Shown piece after piece: positions 52,823 through 60,856 of a stretch of 64,000 nt of DNA (position 1 is the first letter of the stretch; every line of letters begins with the position of its first letter). A model generated the notes under the pieces. The model saw nothing but the letters and a program-made list of their open reading frames with translations, did no database searches and had not been told where the DNA came from. The translations under genes and the position numbers were made by a program. This stretch comes from Thermoflavifilum sp. (GTDB taxonomy: Bacteria; Bacteroidota; Bacteroidia; Chitinophagales; Chitinophagaceae): contig NZ_CP063141.1 in assembly GCF_014961315.1 (NCBI RefSeq), positions 1,860,001 to 1,924,000 on the forward strand, in the 5' to 3' direction.

Positions 52823-55800
52823 TTAAAATGAAGCATGCAGGTGAACCATAAAATTGCGGAGTGCAGGATAGGTAAAGCCGGCAAATCCGGTGGCATTGCT
52901 TCCTGCAGGGGCCGAGCTGGATTCCGGATCAAAGCCGATATAATGGGTATGTAACCAGAGATTATTGCCCGTAAATCCAATATTCAATCCTTTGATAAAT
53001 GTCCCTTTCAGCCAGCGTGCAGGCAGCTGATAGCTCAGGCTCAGGGTGCGCAGCCGGATCCAGGAAGCATCTTCAACGAAGTTTTCACTCACGCCACGGT
53101 AATAATTCCGGTAATAGCCGGCGCCGTAATTCTTTCCGTCGGGGCCCACGCCCTGACCCAGCCACACGGGTGTGGTATTGGGCGTACCATCAGCATGCAC
53201 GCCGGGAAACACTATGGTTTCATTCCGGTTGAGCGTGTAGGAGGCAATACCAAAAGCAGCCATGAAATTGTTCAGCTGGTCGTATTTCTGCACATTCAAA
53301 TGCGCATCCAGGAGGAAGGAAAGCGTCCAGTTGCCGTAGGTCAGGCTATGATTCCAGCTGACCAGCCATTTGGGATAGGAATTGCCCAGGATCTGTTGAT
53401 CGGAAGCGCGAACAGGAAAACCATTGCTGCCGATGACCATGGGAGCTTTTTTATCTACATGAGTGGGTGGTTGCTTGCCATCGGGGTAATACCTCAGCCA
53501 GTGCGAGCCGTAAAGATCGCCGGCCGAGCCGCCCGGCACGTAATACATGGTCACCGTAGCTCCTGCGTAACCAAACTGACTGCCCACCTCAATACGTTGC
53601 AAACCCGGATAAATGCTGAGGATTTTGTTTTCATTATGCGATACATTCACATCGGTTTCCCAGGTGAATGTTTTGCTGGAGATAGGCGTGGCTTGCAGGG
53701 TCAGCTCGATGCCCTGGTTGCGGATTTTGCCCGCGTTCAGGGTGATGCTGGTAAAACCCGTGCTGGGCGCGGTGGCCACCGGAATAATCTGGTCCTGGCT
53801 GATGGAATGATACCAGGTGAAGTGGAGCGTAATGCGATTATTCAGGAAAGAAAGGTCAGTTCCAGCTTCAAAAGAAGTCGTTTTTTCAGGTTTCAAGTTT
53901 TGCAGGCCTGCGGCGTTGCTACGGGTCCAGAGGTTCACTCCGTTAACGGGCGTTCCGGTGGGGATATACACAATGCTGGTACTATACGGATCGGCATCCT
54001 TCCCGATCTGGGCCAGCGATGCCCGGATTTTACCGTATGATAACCAGGAAGGCAGCTGGTGCATATTTTCCGTAAAAATATAGCTCAGGTTAGCTGAAGG
54101 GTAAAAGAAAGAACGATTGCCTTTTTCGAGTGTGGATGTCCAGTCGTTTCTTCCGGTGAGGGTGAGATAGAGCGCCTGGGCATAGCTCAGTTCCAGCTCA
54201 CCGTAAGCACCGATGATATGATACTGGCTGCGGTATTCACTGGCGTTGATAATCTTGGCATTCGATAACGTAAATAAGTTGTAAATGTCCAGTTCATCAC
54301 CTTCTGTGGCCACTTCATCTACGGCTCTATCGAGCAAATCATGGCCTAATCGGAGCGAAGTGCCTATCTTTCCCCAGTTATGTTGCAGGGTAAGCAGCAG
54401 ATTGGAATTCAGTTGGCGGTAGCTGATTCCATATTTATGTACAAAACCCTGGCCATTGTCGTCATCTACATATTCACCCGGAATACCTTTGGGGCCGGGA
54501 GCAGTGGCCGTTCTGTTGTCCTGGTAGGCATCCACACCGAAACGGTAGGTCAGGTTCATCCAGTTGAACGGTTGATAGGAGAAATATGAACTGGCGATAA
54601 CATGGTTGACATAAGATTTGAATTTGTTGGTGGCGGCTTTGTACCAGGCATTGCCGTTACCATAAGTTTTTTCGGTGCCCTCCGGGGTAAGGTAGTCTCT
54701 CACATCCCAGCGAGGTGCCCAGTAGGTCATTTCCTCATTGAAGCGATCGGCATCATAAAAGTTTCCTCCCGTATTGGCATACAGGATGGTGGTGCCGACT
54801 TCCAATTCTTTACTGAGCACCAGTTTTCCACTCAGCCTTGTACTGATGTCCTGATAATAGGTAAAGGGCAACACGCCCTTCTGATGGAAATAAGAGACGG
54901 ATGAAGAAACAGAAGCTTTCTCCGTTCCACCCGACATGCTGAGGGTATGGCGGATCTGGTTTCCGGAAACATAAGCGTGTTTGTAATGGTCAAATAGTTT
55001 AGCCGGGTGGGTAGGGTCAATTTTTCGAGCTTCATCCACAGTAGGGCCCCAGTTAGGCCAGAAGCTGGTAGAATCATAGACTCCCATATATCCCTGGGTG
55101 TACAGGCTCTGTACCTTAGGGGTTTTATCAATCACATCGTAGCTATAATTCACATCGTAGCTCACACGGAACTGCCCCGCCTTAGCTGATTTGGTGGTGA
55201 TTACGATCACACCGTTGGCGCCGCGCAGGCCGTAAAGGGCGGTGGCGGCCCCGCCACGCAACACGGTAATACTCTCGATATCGTCCGGGTTGATGTCGGC
55301 AATACGATTGGTCATCTGCACGCCTCGACCACCGGTGGTGCCGAAAGTGGAAGTGGTATTATCGACGGGTATGCCGTCGACTACAAATAAGGGTTGGTTA
55401 TTTTTTCCGGGATCCAGCGAATTTATGCCGCGAATCAAGATACTGGCACCCTGTCCGGGACCTCCTCCTGTGCTACCGATCATGACCCCGGCCACTCTGC
55501 CCTGCAGGGCATTTACCAGATTGGGCTGATGGGAAACAGTGAGCTCCTGAGCATTTACCTCCTGAGAAGCATAACCCAGGGAACGTACGTCCCTGCGTAT
55601 ACCCAGGGCGGTAACCACCACCTGATTCAGGGAATGAGCCGCTGGATGTAATGTGATGGTGTAGGCGTTCTCGGCTGTCAGGGGAAGGGTAGTGGCTTCA
55701 TAACCGATAGAGCGAATCTGCAGCTGGGAAGCTGATTCGGGAACCTGTAGCGTAAAATTGCCTTCGTTGTTGGTGGTGGTACCCAGCTGGGTGCCCGGTA

Positions 55801-55924
55801 CCAGGATGGTAGCCCCGATGATGGGTTGCCCGGATTCATCCAATACTTTACCGTGAATGGACCTTTGAGCGTAAGTGAAGCTGCAAACAAGCAGCGCAAT
55901 CAGCAAGAGGTAAATGCATTTCAT
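52823..55924 (-). CDS. SusC/RagA-type TonB-linked outer-membrane transporter
   Basis: 1033 residues with a signal peptide ending TYAQ. After it comes a carboxypeptidase-regulatory-like domain (about 20-95, IHGKVLDESGQPIIGATILV), a TonB-box-like VVVTALG, a plug with GVMIGSTGGGPGQGASILIR (about 145-164) and DIESITVLRGGAATALYG, and a 22-strand barrel. Together with the SusD protein 21 bp downstream it forms an active outer-membrane importer energised by TonB. A good promoter with a palindrome over its -33 box precedes it. Confidence 0.94.
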   Translation of the reverse strand: MKCIYLLLIALLVCSFTYAQRSIHGKVLDESGQPIIGATILVPGTQLGTTTNNEGNFTLQVPESASQLQIRSIGYEATTLPLTAENAYTITLHPAAHSLNQVVVTALGIRRDVRSLGYASQEVNAQELTVSHQPNLVNALQGRVAGVMIGSTGGGPGQGASILIRGINSLDPGKNNQPLFVVDGIPVDNTTSTFGTTGGRGVQMTNRIADINPDDIESITVLRGGAATALYGLRGANGVIVITTKSAKAGQFRVSYDVNYSYDVIDKTPKVQSLYTQGYMGVYDSTSFWPNWGPTVDEARKIDPTHPAKLFDHYKHAYVSGNQIRHTLSMSGGTEKASVSSSVSYFHQKGVLPFTYYQDISTRLSGKLVLSKELEVGTTILYANTGGNFYDADRFNEEMTYWAPRWDVRDYLTPEGTEKTYGNGNAWYKAATNKFKSYVNHVIASSYFSYQPFNWMNLTYRFGVDAYQDNRTATAPGPKGIPGEYVDDDNGQGFVHKYGISYRQLNSNLLLTLQHNWGKIGTSLRLGHDLLDRAVDEVATEGDELDIYNLFTLSNAKIINASEYRSQYHIIGAYGELELSYAQALYLTLTGRNDWTSTLEKGNRSFFYPSANLSYIFTENMHQLPSWLSYGKIRASLAQIGKDADPYSTSIVYIPTGTPVNGVNLWTRSNAAGLQNLKPEKTTSFEAGTDLSFLNNRITLHFTWYHSISQDQIIPVATAPSTGFTSITLNAGKIRNQGIELTLQATPISSKTFTWETDVNVSHNENKILSIYPGLQRIEVGSQFGYAGATVTMYYVPGGSAGDLYGSHWLRYYPDGKQPPTHVDKKAPMVIGSNGFPVRASDQQILGNSYPKWLVSWNHSLTYGNWTLSFLLDAHLNVQKYDQLNNFMAAFGIASYTLNRNETIVFPGVHADGTPNTTPVWLGQGVGPDGKNYGAGYYRNYYRGVSENFVEDASWIRLRTLSLSYQLPARWLKGTFIKGLNIGFTGNNLWLHTHYIGFDPESSSAPAGSNATGFAGFTYPALRNFMVHLHASF

Positions 55925-55974
55925 AAGCGGCTTGTTGTGTTAGGGATGAGGGAATCAGGTTTTTAACACTTCAG

Positions 55975-56006
55975 TAAATATATTTCAGTTCATCATCATT
56001 AGCAAA
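55975..56006 (-). promoter_or_regulatory. Bacteroidota-type promoter of susC/susD
   Basis: On the minus strand TTTG (56006-56003), a 20-bp spacer and TATATTTA (55982-55975; one mismatch to TAnnTTTG). Transcription would start near 55968, about 44 nt before the susC ATG. The -33 box lies inside the palindrome at 56002-56013. Confidence 0.55.
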
Positions 56007-56013
56007 TATTTGC
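56002..56013. promoter_or_regulatory. 12-bp perfect palindrome over the susC -33 box
   Basis: GCAAATATTTGC is its own reverse complement and covers the TTTG of the predicted susC promoter. It shares the CAAATATTTG core with the palindrome upstream of the quinone reductase gene at 19.7 kb. Confidence 0.45.
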
Positions 56014-56143
56014 GGAGAAAAAATTTTCTTTTTCGCATATTTCCTGAAGCTGAATTTCTTTTTTCGATGCGGCGACAAAGCGATGCAGGGCACAACCGAA
56101 TGGTTTAACTTTTTGAAAATGGATGGCTTTGCAGCAATTTTGA

Positions 56144-56151
56144 TAGCTTTG
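56144..56151 (+). promoter_or_regulatory. Putative -7 element for the PBP1A gene
   Basis: TAGCTTTG matches TAnnTTTG exactly and lies 26 bp before the ATG at 56178. No TTG is found 19-21 bp upstream, so support is partial. Confidence 0.35.
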
Positions 56152-56177
56152 CTACGGGTAAACAGAATTCATGCTGC

Positions 56178-58553
56178 ATGGCGCAACCTGCAATTCAACG
56201 ATCGGTTAAACTGTTGTGGAGGGTGTTCTTCATTGGACTGGGCGTGTTTGTGCTGATTATCATGCTCATCAACTGGGGTGTATTTGGATATATGCCTTCC
56301 TTGCATGATCTGGAAAACCCGCAAGCAGCGCTGGCTTCCGAGGTCTTTGCATCAGACGGAACGCCCATGGGAAAGTATTATTTGCAGAACCAGGATCGCA
56401 CCTATTGTGAGTTCAAAGATATTTCACCCAATGTCATTCACGCGCTTATTGCCACAGAAGATGTGCGGTTTTATCAGCACAGCGGTATTGATCCGAAAGG
56501 AACAATAGCCATACCTTTTTATTTGCTGATGGGCAAAAAGCGCGGATCCAGTACCATCACGCAGCAGCTTGCATTTAATCTGTTCAATGGACATCGCGCA
56601 AGTAATCCCGTTGTTCGTGCTTTTCAAAAGTTAAAAGAATGGATACTGGCTGTAAAACTTGAACGCTATTTTACCAAAGATGAAATCTTAGCGCTGTATT
56701 TGAATACGGTTCCCTTCAGTGAAAATGTATATGGGATTAAAAATGCTGCGCGAACATTTTTCAATAAAAATCCTGATGCACTGGATGTAGATGAAGCCGC
56801 CACATTAATTGGCATGTTGAAGGGTACAACGCTGTATAATCCGCGTCGCAATCCGGTAGCTTCCCTAAACAGGCGTAACACGGTTATTGAACGCATGGCC
56901 GATGCTGGTTTTTTAACCCGTGCACAGGCGGCTGCTTATGAAGCGCAACCCATACGCCTGCAGTATAATAAGCTTGACCATAATGATGGAATTGCTCCTT
57001 ACTTCAGAGAATATATCAAAGAAGCCATTCTGAAGCCCTGGTGTGCAACGCATAAAAAAGCCGATGGTTCATCGTACGATTTGTATCGCGATGGGTTGCG
57101 CATATATACCACCATTAACCCGCGCATGCAGCAATATGCCGAAGAGGCCGTAGCCCGGCATCTTGCCAGTTTGCAAAAAGTCTTTAATGCACAGGCTTAT
57201 ATCAAAAATGGCTCTGTGTGGAAAAATTATCAGTATGTATTGATTGATGCCATGAAATCATCCGACCGCTGGCAGGCGATGAAAGATGCGGGAATGAGCG
57301 ATACAGAAATTGAACAATTTTTCTATCACCAGAAAGTGCCCATGAAAGTATTTGCCTGGAATCGTTCGGTGAATGGTATGCGCAATACCATTGATACGGT
57401 AATGACACCGATGGATTCCATCAAATACATGCAGCAATTCTTGCAATGTGGTATGCTGGTGATGGATCCGGAAAGTGGTGAGGTAAAAGCCTGGGTAGGT
57501 GGCGATGATTTTCGATATTTTAAATATGATCATGTAAACATCAATACCAAACGGCAGGTGGGCTCTACCATCAAGCCCTTTCTCTATTATCTGGCTATTG
57601 CCAATGGCTTTACCCCATCGACAATAGTACCCAATCTTCCTGTAGTATTTCCCAACTTCAATAATTATAGTCCACACAATGCTGAAAATGATACGGCCAC
57701 CTATGTAACGCTGGCCGATGCGCTGGCCGAATCATTAAACAACGTAGCGGCTTATCTCATCAAGATTATCGGGCCGGCTACATTTGCGGATTTTTTGAAA
57801 AACAAAATCGGCATTCAAAGTCCGGTTCCACCCTATCCATCCATTGCGCTGGGCTCGCCTGATATTTCTGTATATGAAATGGTGCGGGGTTATACCATTT
57901 TTCCAGATAAAGGTATTTTAACGGAACCGTTGATGATTACACGTATTGAGGATCGCAATGGTAATATTCTGCAGTCTTTTGCTCCGCAGAAGCGAGATGT
58001 GATCAATGAGCGGGATGCCTATACCATGGTGCAGATGATGGAGGGCGTGGTCAATCATGGTACGGGTGTACGCTTGCGTTATCAATTTGGCTTTACGGGT
58101 GAAATGGCCGGGAAAACAGGTACCACCAACGATTATACCGATGGCTGGTATATCGGATTTACGCCTCAGTTACTGGCTGGTGTGTGGGTAGGTTGTGATC
58201 ATAATTTTTTACATTTCACCACGCTGGCTAATGGGCAGGGGGCCAACACGGGCCTGCCCATATGGGGATATTTCTTCCAAAAAGTGTTTGCCGATCCCAC
58301 ACTGGGCATCAGTCAGCGTGCCACTTTCGAGCCGCCGGCATCTTATCAAAGCCAGCCGTTGACGAACCAGTCGATCGGACAACCGGGGATGAATGGCGCT
58401 GAACCAGCTGTTCCGGAAGCACAGAACCTGGGCAGTGGCACGGCGAGCGATTATTTGCATCCTGAACAAAACGCAAATCGTGCAGCCGAGCAAAAAGATC
58501 CGCGTAAACCCAAAGCTTTGATGCCACCCCCGCAGGGCGAGCATCGTCCTTGA
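56178..58553 (+). CDS. Bifunctional penicillin-binding protein 1A
   Basis: 791 residues. A cytoplasmic N-terminus and one membrane helix (about 15-36) are followed by the GT51 glycosyltransferase domain (TEDVRFYQHSGIDPKG with catalytic Glu about 95, GSSTITQQLAFNLF about 128) and the class A transpeptidase domain. The latter has SxxK as STIK in RQVGSTIKPFLYYL (about 459), SLN (about 519) and KTGTTND (about 642). It polymerises and cross-links peptidoglycan in the periplasm. The last 80 residues are Pro/Gln/Asn-rich and probably disordered. Divergent from susC. Confidence 0.95.
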   Translation: MAQPAIQRSVKLLWRVFFIGLGVFVLIIMLINWGVFGYMPSLHDLENPQAALASEVFASDGTPMGKYYLQNQDRTYCEFKDISPNVIHALIATEDVRFYQHSGIDPKGTIAIPFYLLMGKKRGSSTITQQLAFNLFNGHRASNPVVRAFQKLKEWILAVKLERYFTKDEILALYLNTVPFSENVYGIKNAARTFFNKNPDALDVDEAATLIGMLKGTTLYNPRRNPVASLNRRNTVIERMADAGFLTRAQAAAYEAQPIRLQYNKLDHNDGIAPYFREYIKEAILKPWCATHKKADGSSYDLYRDGLRIYTTINPRMQQYAEEAVARHLASLQKVFNAQAYIKNGSVWKNYQYVLIDAMKSSDRWQAMKDAGMSDTEIEQFFYHQKVPMKVFAWNRSVNGMRNTIDTVMTPMDSIKYMQQFLQCGMLVMDPESGEVKAWVGGDDFRYFKYDHVNINTKRQVGSTIKPFLYYLAIANGFTPSTIVPNLPVVFPNFNNYSPHNAENDTATYVTLADALAESLNNVAAYLIKIIGPATFADFLKNKIGIQSPVPPYPSIALGSPDISVYEMVRGYTIFPDKGILTEPLMITRIEDRNGNILQSFAPQKRDVINERDAYTMVQMMEGVVNHGTGVRLRYQFGFTGEMAGKTGTTNDYTDGWYIGFTPQLLAGVWVGCDHNFLHFTTLANGQGANTGLPIWGYFFQKVFADPTLGISQRATFEPPASYQSQPLTNQSIGQPGMNGAEPAVPEAQNLGSGTASDYLHPEQNANRAAEQKDPRKPKALMPPPQGEHRP

Positions 58554-58572
58554 GAAACGGTATAATGTTGCG

Positions 58573-58603
58573 TTTGTTCAACAGCCTGATATCCGTAAGA
58601 TTG
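58573..58603 (+). promoter_or_regulatory. Bacteroidota-type promoter of pgi
   Basis: TTTG at 58573-58576, a 19-bp spacer and TAAGATTG at 58596-58603 (one mismatch to TAnnTTTG). Predicted start of transcription near 58610, 22 nt before the pgi ATG at 58632. Confidence 0.55.
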
Positions 58604-58631
58604 TTTTGTTTGATTGTTTAATACATTCATC

Positions 58632-60287
58632 ATGTTTCCGAAAATCAATCCCACCGAAACACAGGCCTGGAAGGATCTACAGGAGCATTTTCAACAGATG
58701 CGTAAAGTACACATGCGCGATTTGTTTGCGCGTGATCCTCAGCGTTTCGAGAAATTTTCCCTTCGCTTCGGTGATATTTTGTTTGATTATTCCAAGAATA
58801 TCATTACCGAAGAAACGCTTCACCTGCTGATGCAGCTGGCTTATGCCTGTAAGGTAAAGGAGGCTGTTGAAGCCATGTTCAGCGGGGAAAAGATTAATGA
58901 AACGGAAAACAGAGCCGTGCTGCATATAGCCCTGCGAAATCGCTCGAATGAACCCATTTATGTGGATGGGCAGAATGTTATGCCTCAGGTAAATGCCGTG
59001 CTGGAAAAAATGCAGCGTTTTTGTGAGGACATCCATAGTAAACGCTGGACAGGCTTTACAGGAAAGCCTATCCGGTATATCGTTAACATTGGCATTGGCG
59101 GCTCAGATTTAGGGCCGGTCATGGTTACCGAGGCGTTGAGGCCCTACTGGTTGCCTGATATGGAAGCGTATTTCGTGTCGAATATCGACGGTACGCATAT
59201 TACCGAGACGTTTAAACGCATTCAGCCCGATCAAACCTTATTCCTGATTGCTTCAAAAACTTTTACCACGCTCGAAACCATGACCAATGCCCATACAGCA
59301 CGAAAATGGCTGCTGCAGCACGGTGCCCGGGAAGAAGATATCAGAAAACATTTTGTTGCTCTTTCCACTAACAAACAGGCAGTAGAACAGTTCGGGATTG
59401 ATCCGGAAAACATGTTTGAGTTCTGGGATTGGGTAGGTGGTCGGTATTCGCTCTGGTCGGCCATCGGGTTATCGATTGCACTCACCATTGGTTTTCCCAG
59501 ATTTGTAGAATTGCTCGATGGCGCCCATGTGGTTGACCGTTATTTTCGTTCAGAGCCGCTGGAACGCAATATCCCCGTGATTATGGCTTTGATAGGGATA
59601 TGGTACAGCAATTTTTTTGGTTCGGAAACGGAAGCTATTTTGCCGTATGACCAGTACCTGCATCGATTTGCGGCTTATTTCCAGCAGGGCAATATGGAGA
59701 GCAACGGCAAGTCGGTCGACCGTACGGGCAGGCGAGTCACCTATCCCACGGGTCCTATCGTATGGGGCGAGCCGGGCACCAATGGGCAGCATGCTTTTTA
59801 TCAGCTGATTCATCAGGGTACACGCCTCATTCCATGTGATTTCATTGCACCGGCCATCAGCCATAATCCTATCGGCGATCACCATCCCAAGCTGCTGGCC
59901 AATTTTTTTGCGCAGACGGAGGCCTTAATGAAAGGTAAAACACGCACTGAGGTGGAAGCCGAGCTTCGCAAACAGGGATTGGATGAGCAGGCCATTCGAT
60001 GGCTTACGCCTTTCAAGCTATTTGAAGGCAACCGGCCAACCAATTCGTTTTTGATCCGGCAGATTACACCTCACACGCTGGGTTCGTTGATTGCACTGTA
60101 TGAACACAAAATCTTTGTACAGGGAGTCATCTGGAATATTTTCAGCTTCGACCAGTGGGGGGTGGAGCTGGGTAAACAGCTTGCCCAGGCCATATTGCCT
60201 GAACTGGAGGGCGACGAACCCGTGCAAACTCACGATAGCTCAACAAATGGGTTAATAAATACCTATAAATCCATGCGAAACACCTGA
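58632..60287 (+). CDS. pgi: Glucose-6-phosphate isomerase
   Basis: 551 residues from ATG 58632 ([13 protein letters not shown]), matching the 549 of E. coli Pgi; six extra codons upstream are not needed. Sugar-phosphate loops SNIDGTH (about 185) and [13 protein letters not shown] (about 209), the catalytic Glu/His region ([13 protein letters not shown] about 278, [29 protein letters not shown] about 496) are intact. It interconverts glucose-6-P and fructose-6-P in the cytosol. Own promoter upstream and a perfect terminator right after the stop, so it is a single-gene unit. Confidence 0.97.
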   Translation: MFPKINPTETQAWKDLQEHFQQMRKVHMRDLFARDPQRFEKFSLRFGDILFDYSKNIITEETLHLLMQLAYACKVKEAVEAMFSGEKINETENRAVLHIALRNRSNEPIYVDGQNVMPQVNAVLEKMQRFCEDIHSKRWTGFTGKPIRYIVNIGIGGSDLGPVMVTEALRPYWLPDMEAYFVSNIDGTHITETFKRIQPDQTLFLIASKTFTTLETMTNAHTARKWLLQHGAREEDIRKHFVALSTNKQAVEQFGIDPENMFEFWDWVGGRYSLWSAIGLSIALTIGFPRFVELLDGAHVVDRYFRSEPLERNIPVIMALIGIWYSNFFGSETEAILPYDQYLHRFAAYFQQGNMESNGKSVDRTGRRVTYPTGPIVWGEPGTNGQHAFYQLIHQGTRLIPCDFIAPAISHNPIGDHHPKLLANFFAQTEALMKGKTRTEVEAELRKQGLDEQAIRWLTPFKLFEGNRPTNSFLIRQITPHTLGSLIALYEHKIFVQGVIWNIFSFDQWGVELGKQLAQAILPELEGDEPVQTHDSSTNGLINTYKSMRNT

Positions 60288-60323
60288 GATGAAAAAGCCT
60301 TCCCGCAGGAAGGCTTTTTCATC
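60288..60323. terminator. Bidirectional terminator between pgi and the DUF3276 gene
   Basis: A perfect 16-bp stem, GATGAAAAAGCCTTCC with GGAAGGCTTTTTCATC, around a CGCA loop, starting on the base after the pgi stop codon. The embedded A5/T5 tracts serve as T-tracts in both directions, and the DUF3276 gene ends 19 bp beyond it. Confidence 0.9.
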
Positions 60324-60341
60324 TATGCTAAAGCGTCTTTT

Positions 60342-60740
60342 TTACCAGCTATCTACTTCTTCGGATGAATGCTCATCAGCCGAATCATCGGTCTGATCGG
60401 TGGTTTCAGCTTCAGCAGGACGGTTGTTTTTCTCATGCGGCTGATCATGATTATACGCATCAAAATCAAAATCAGGCATCAATTCCGTTTTTACATAATT
60501 GATGGCTTCCGTAAGAGCGGCTAAAAATTTATTGAAGTCTTCTTTGTACAGAAAAATCTTATGCCGGTCATATCCATCTTCATTATTTCGTTTTTTGCTT
60601 TCCGTGATGGTAATGAAATAATCATTGCCACGGGTGGTTTTCACATCAAAAAAATACGTTCTGCGTTTGCCTGCTTTTAATCGTTTGGAATAAATGCCAT
60701 CCATGTTTCTTTCAGGTTGTTGATTGTTTTCGTACGCCAC
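60342..60740 (-). CDS. DUF3276 (PUR-alpha-like) nucleic-acid-binding protein
   Basis: 132 residues if started at GTG 60740, which gives MAYENNQQPERN; this is the usual opening of family members as I remember them. ATG 60704 or ATG 60764 are alternatives. The PUR-like core reads IYSKRLKAGKRRTYFFDVK, DYFITITESKKR and HKIFLYKEDFNKFLAALTEAINYV, a whirly-type single-stranded nucleic-acid-binding fold found across Bacteroidota. The C-terminal 35 residues are strongly acidic (Asp, Glu, Thr), ending SSEEVDSW. An exact promoter lies about 45 bp upstream. Confidence 0.88.
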   Translation of the reverse strand: MAYENNQQPERNMDGIYSKRLKAGKRRTYFFDVKTTRGNDYFITITESKKRNNEDGYDRHKIFLYKEDFNKFLAALTEAINYVKTELMPDFDFDAYNHDQPHEKNNRPAEAETTDQTDDSADEHSSEEVDSW

Positions 60741-60783
60741 AGCGAATAAGTTTTTGGTTAACAATAAGCCATAGATCGGGAAA

Positions 60784-60813
60784 CAAATTTACTATTGTTT
60801 GTTAAATATCAAA
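60784..60813 (-). promoter_or_regulatory. Bacteroidota-type promoter of the DUF3276 gene
   Basis: On the minus strand TTTG (60813-60810), an 18-bp spacer and TAAATTTG (60791-60784), an exact TAnnTTTG. Predicted transcription start near 60777, which would give a 37-nt leader to the GTG at 60740. Confidence 0.65.
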
Positions 60814-60835
60814 ATTTTCTGTCTTATGAAAAATT

Positions 60836-60851
60836 ATTTGTGATCACAAAT
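60836..60851. promoter_or_regulatory. 16-bp perfect palindrome with CRP/FNR-like core
   Basis: ATTTGTGATCACAAAT is its own reverse complement. It lies 5 bp past the ABC exporter stop, centred about 66 bp upstream of the predicted DUF3276 transcription start, a distance typical of CRP/FNR-family activators. It is too AT-rich and loop-less to be a good terminator. Confidence 0.5.
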
Positions 60852-60856
60852 GAGGT

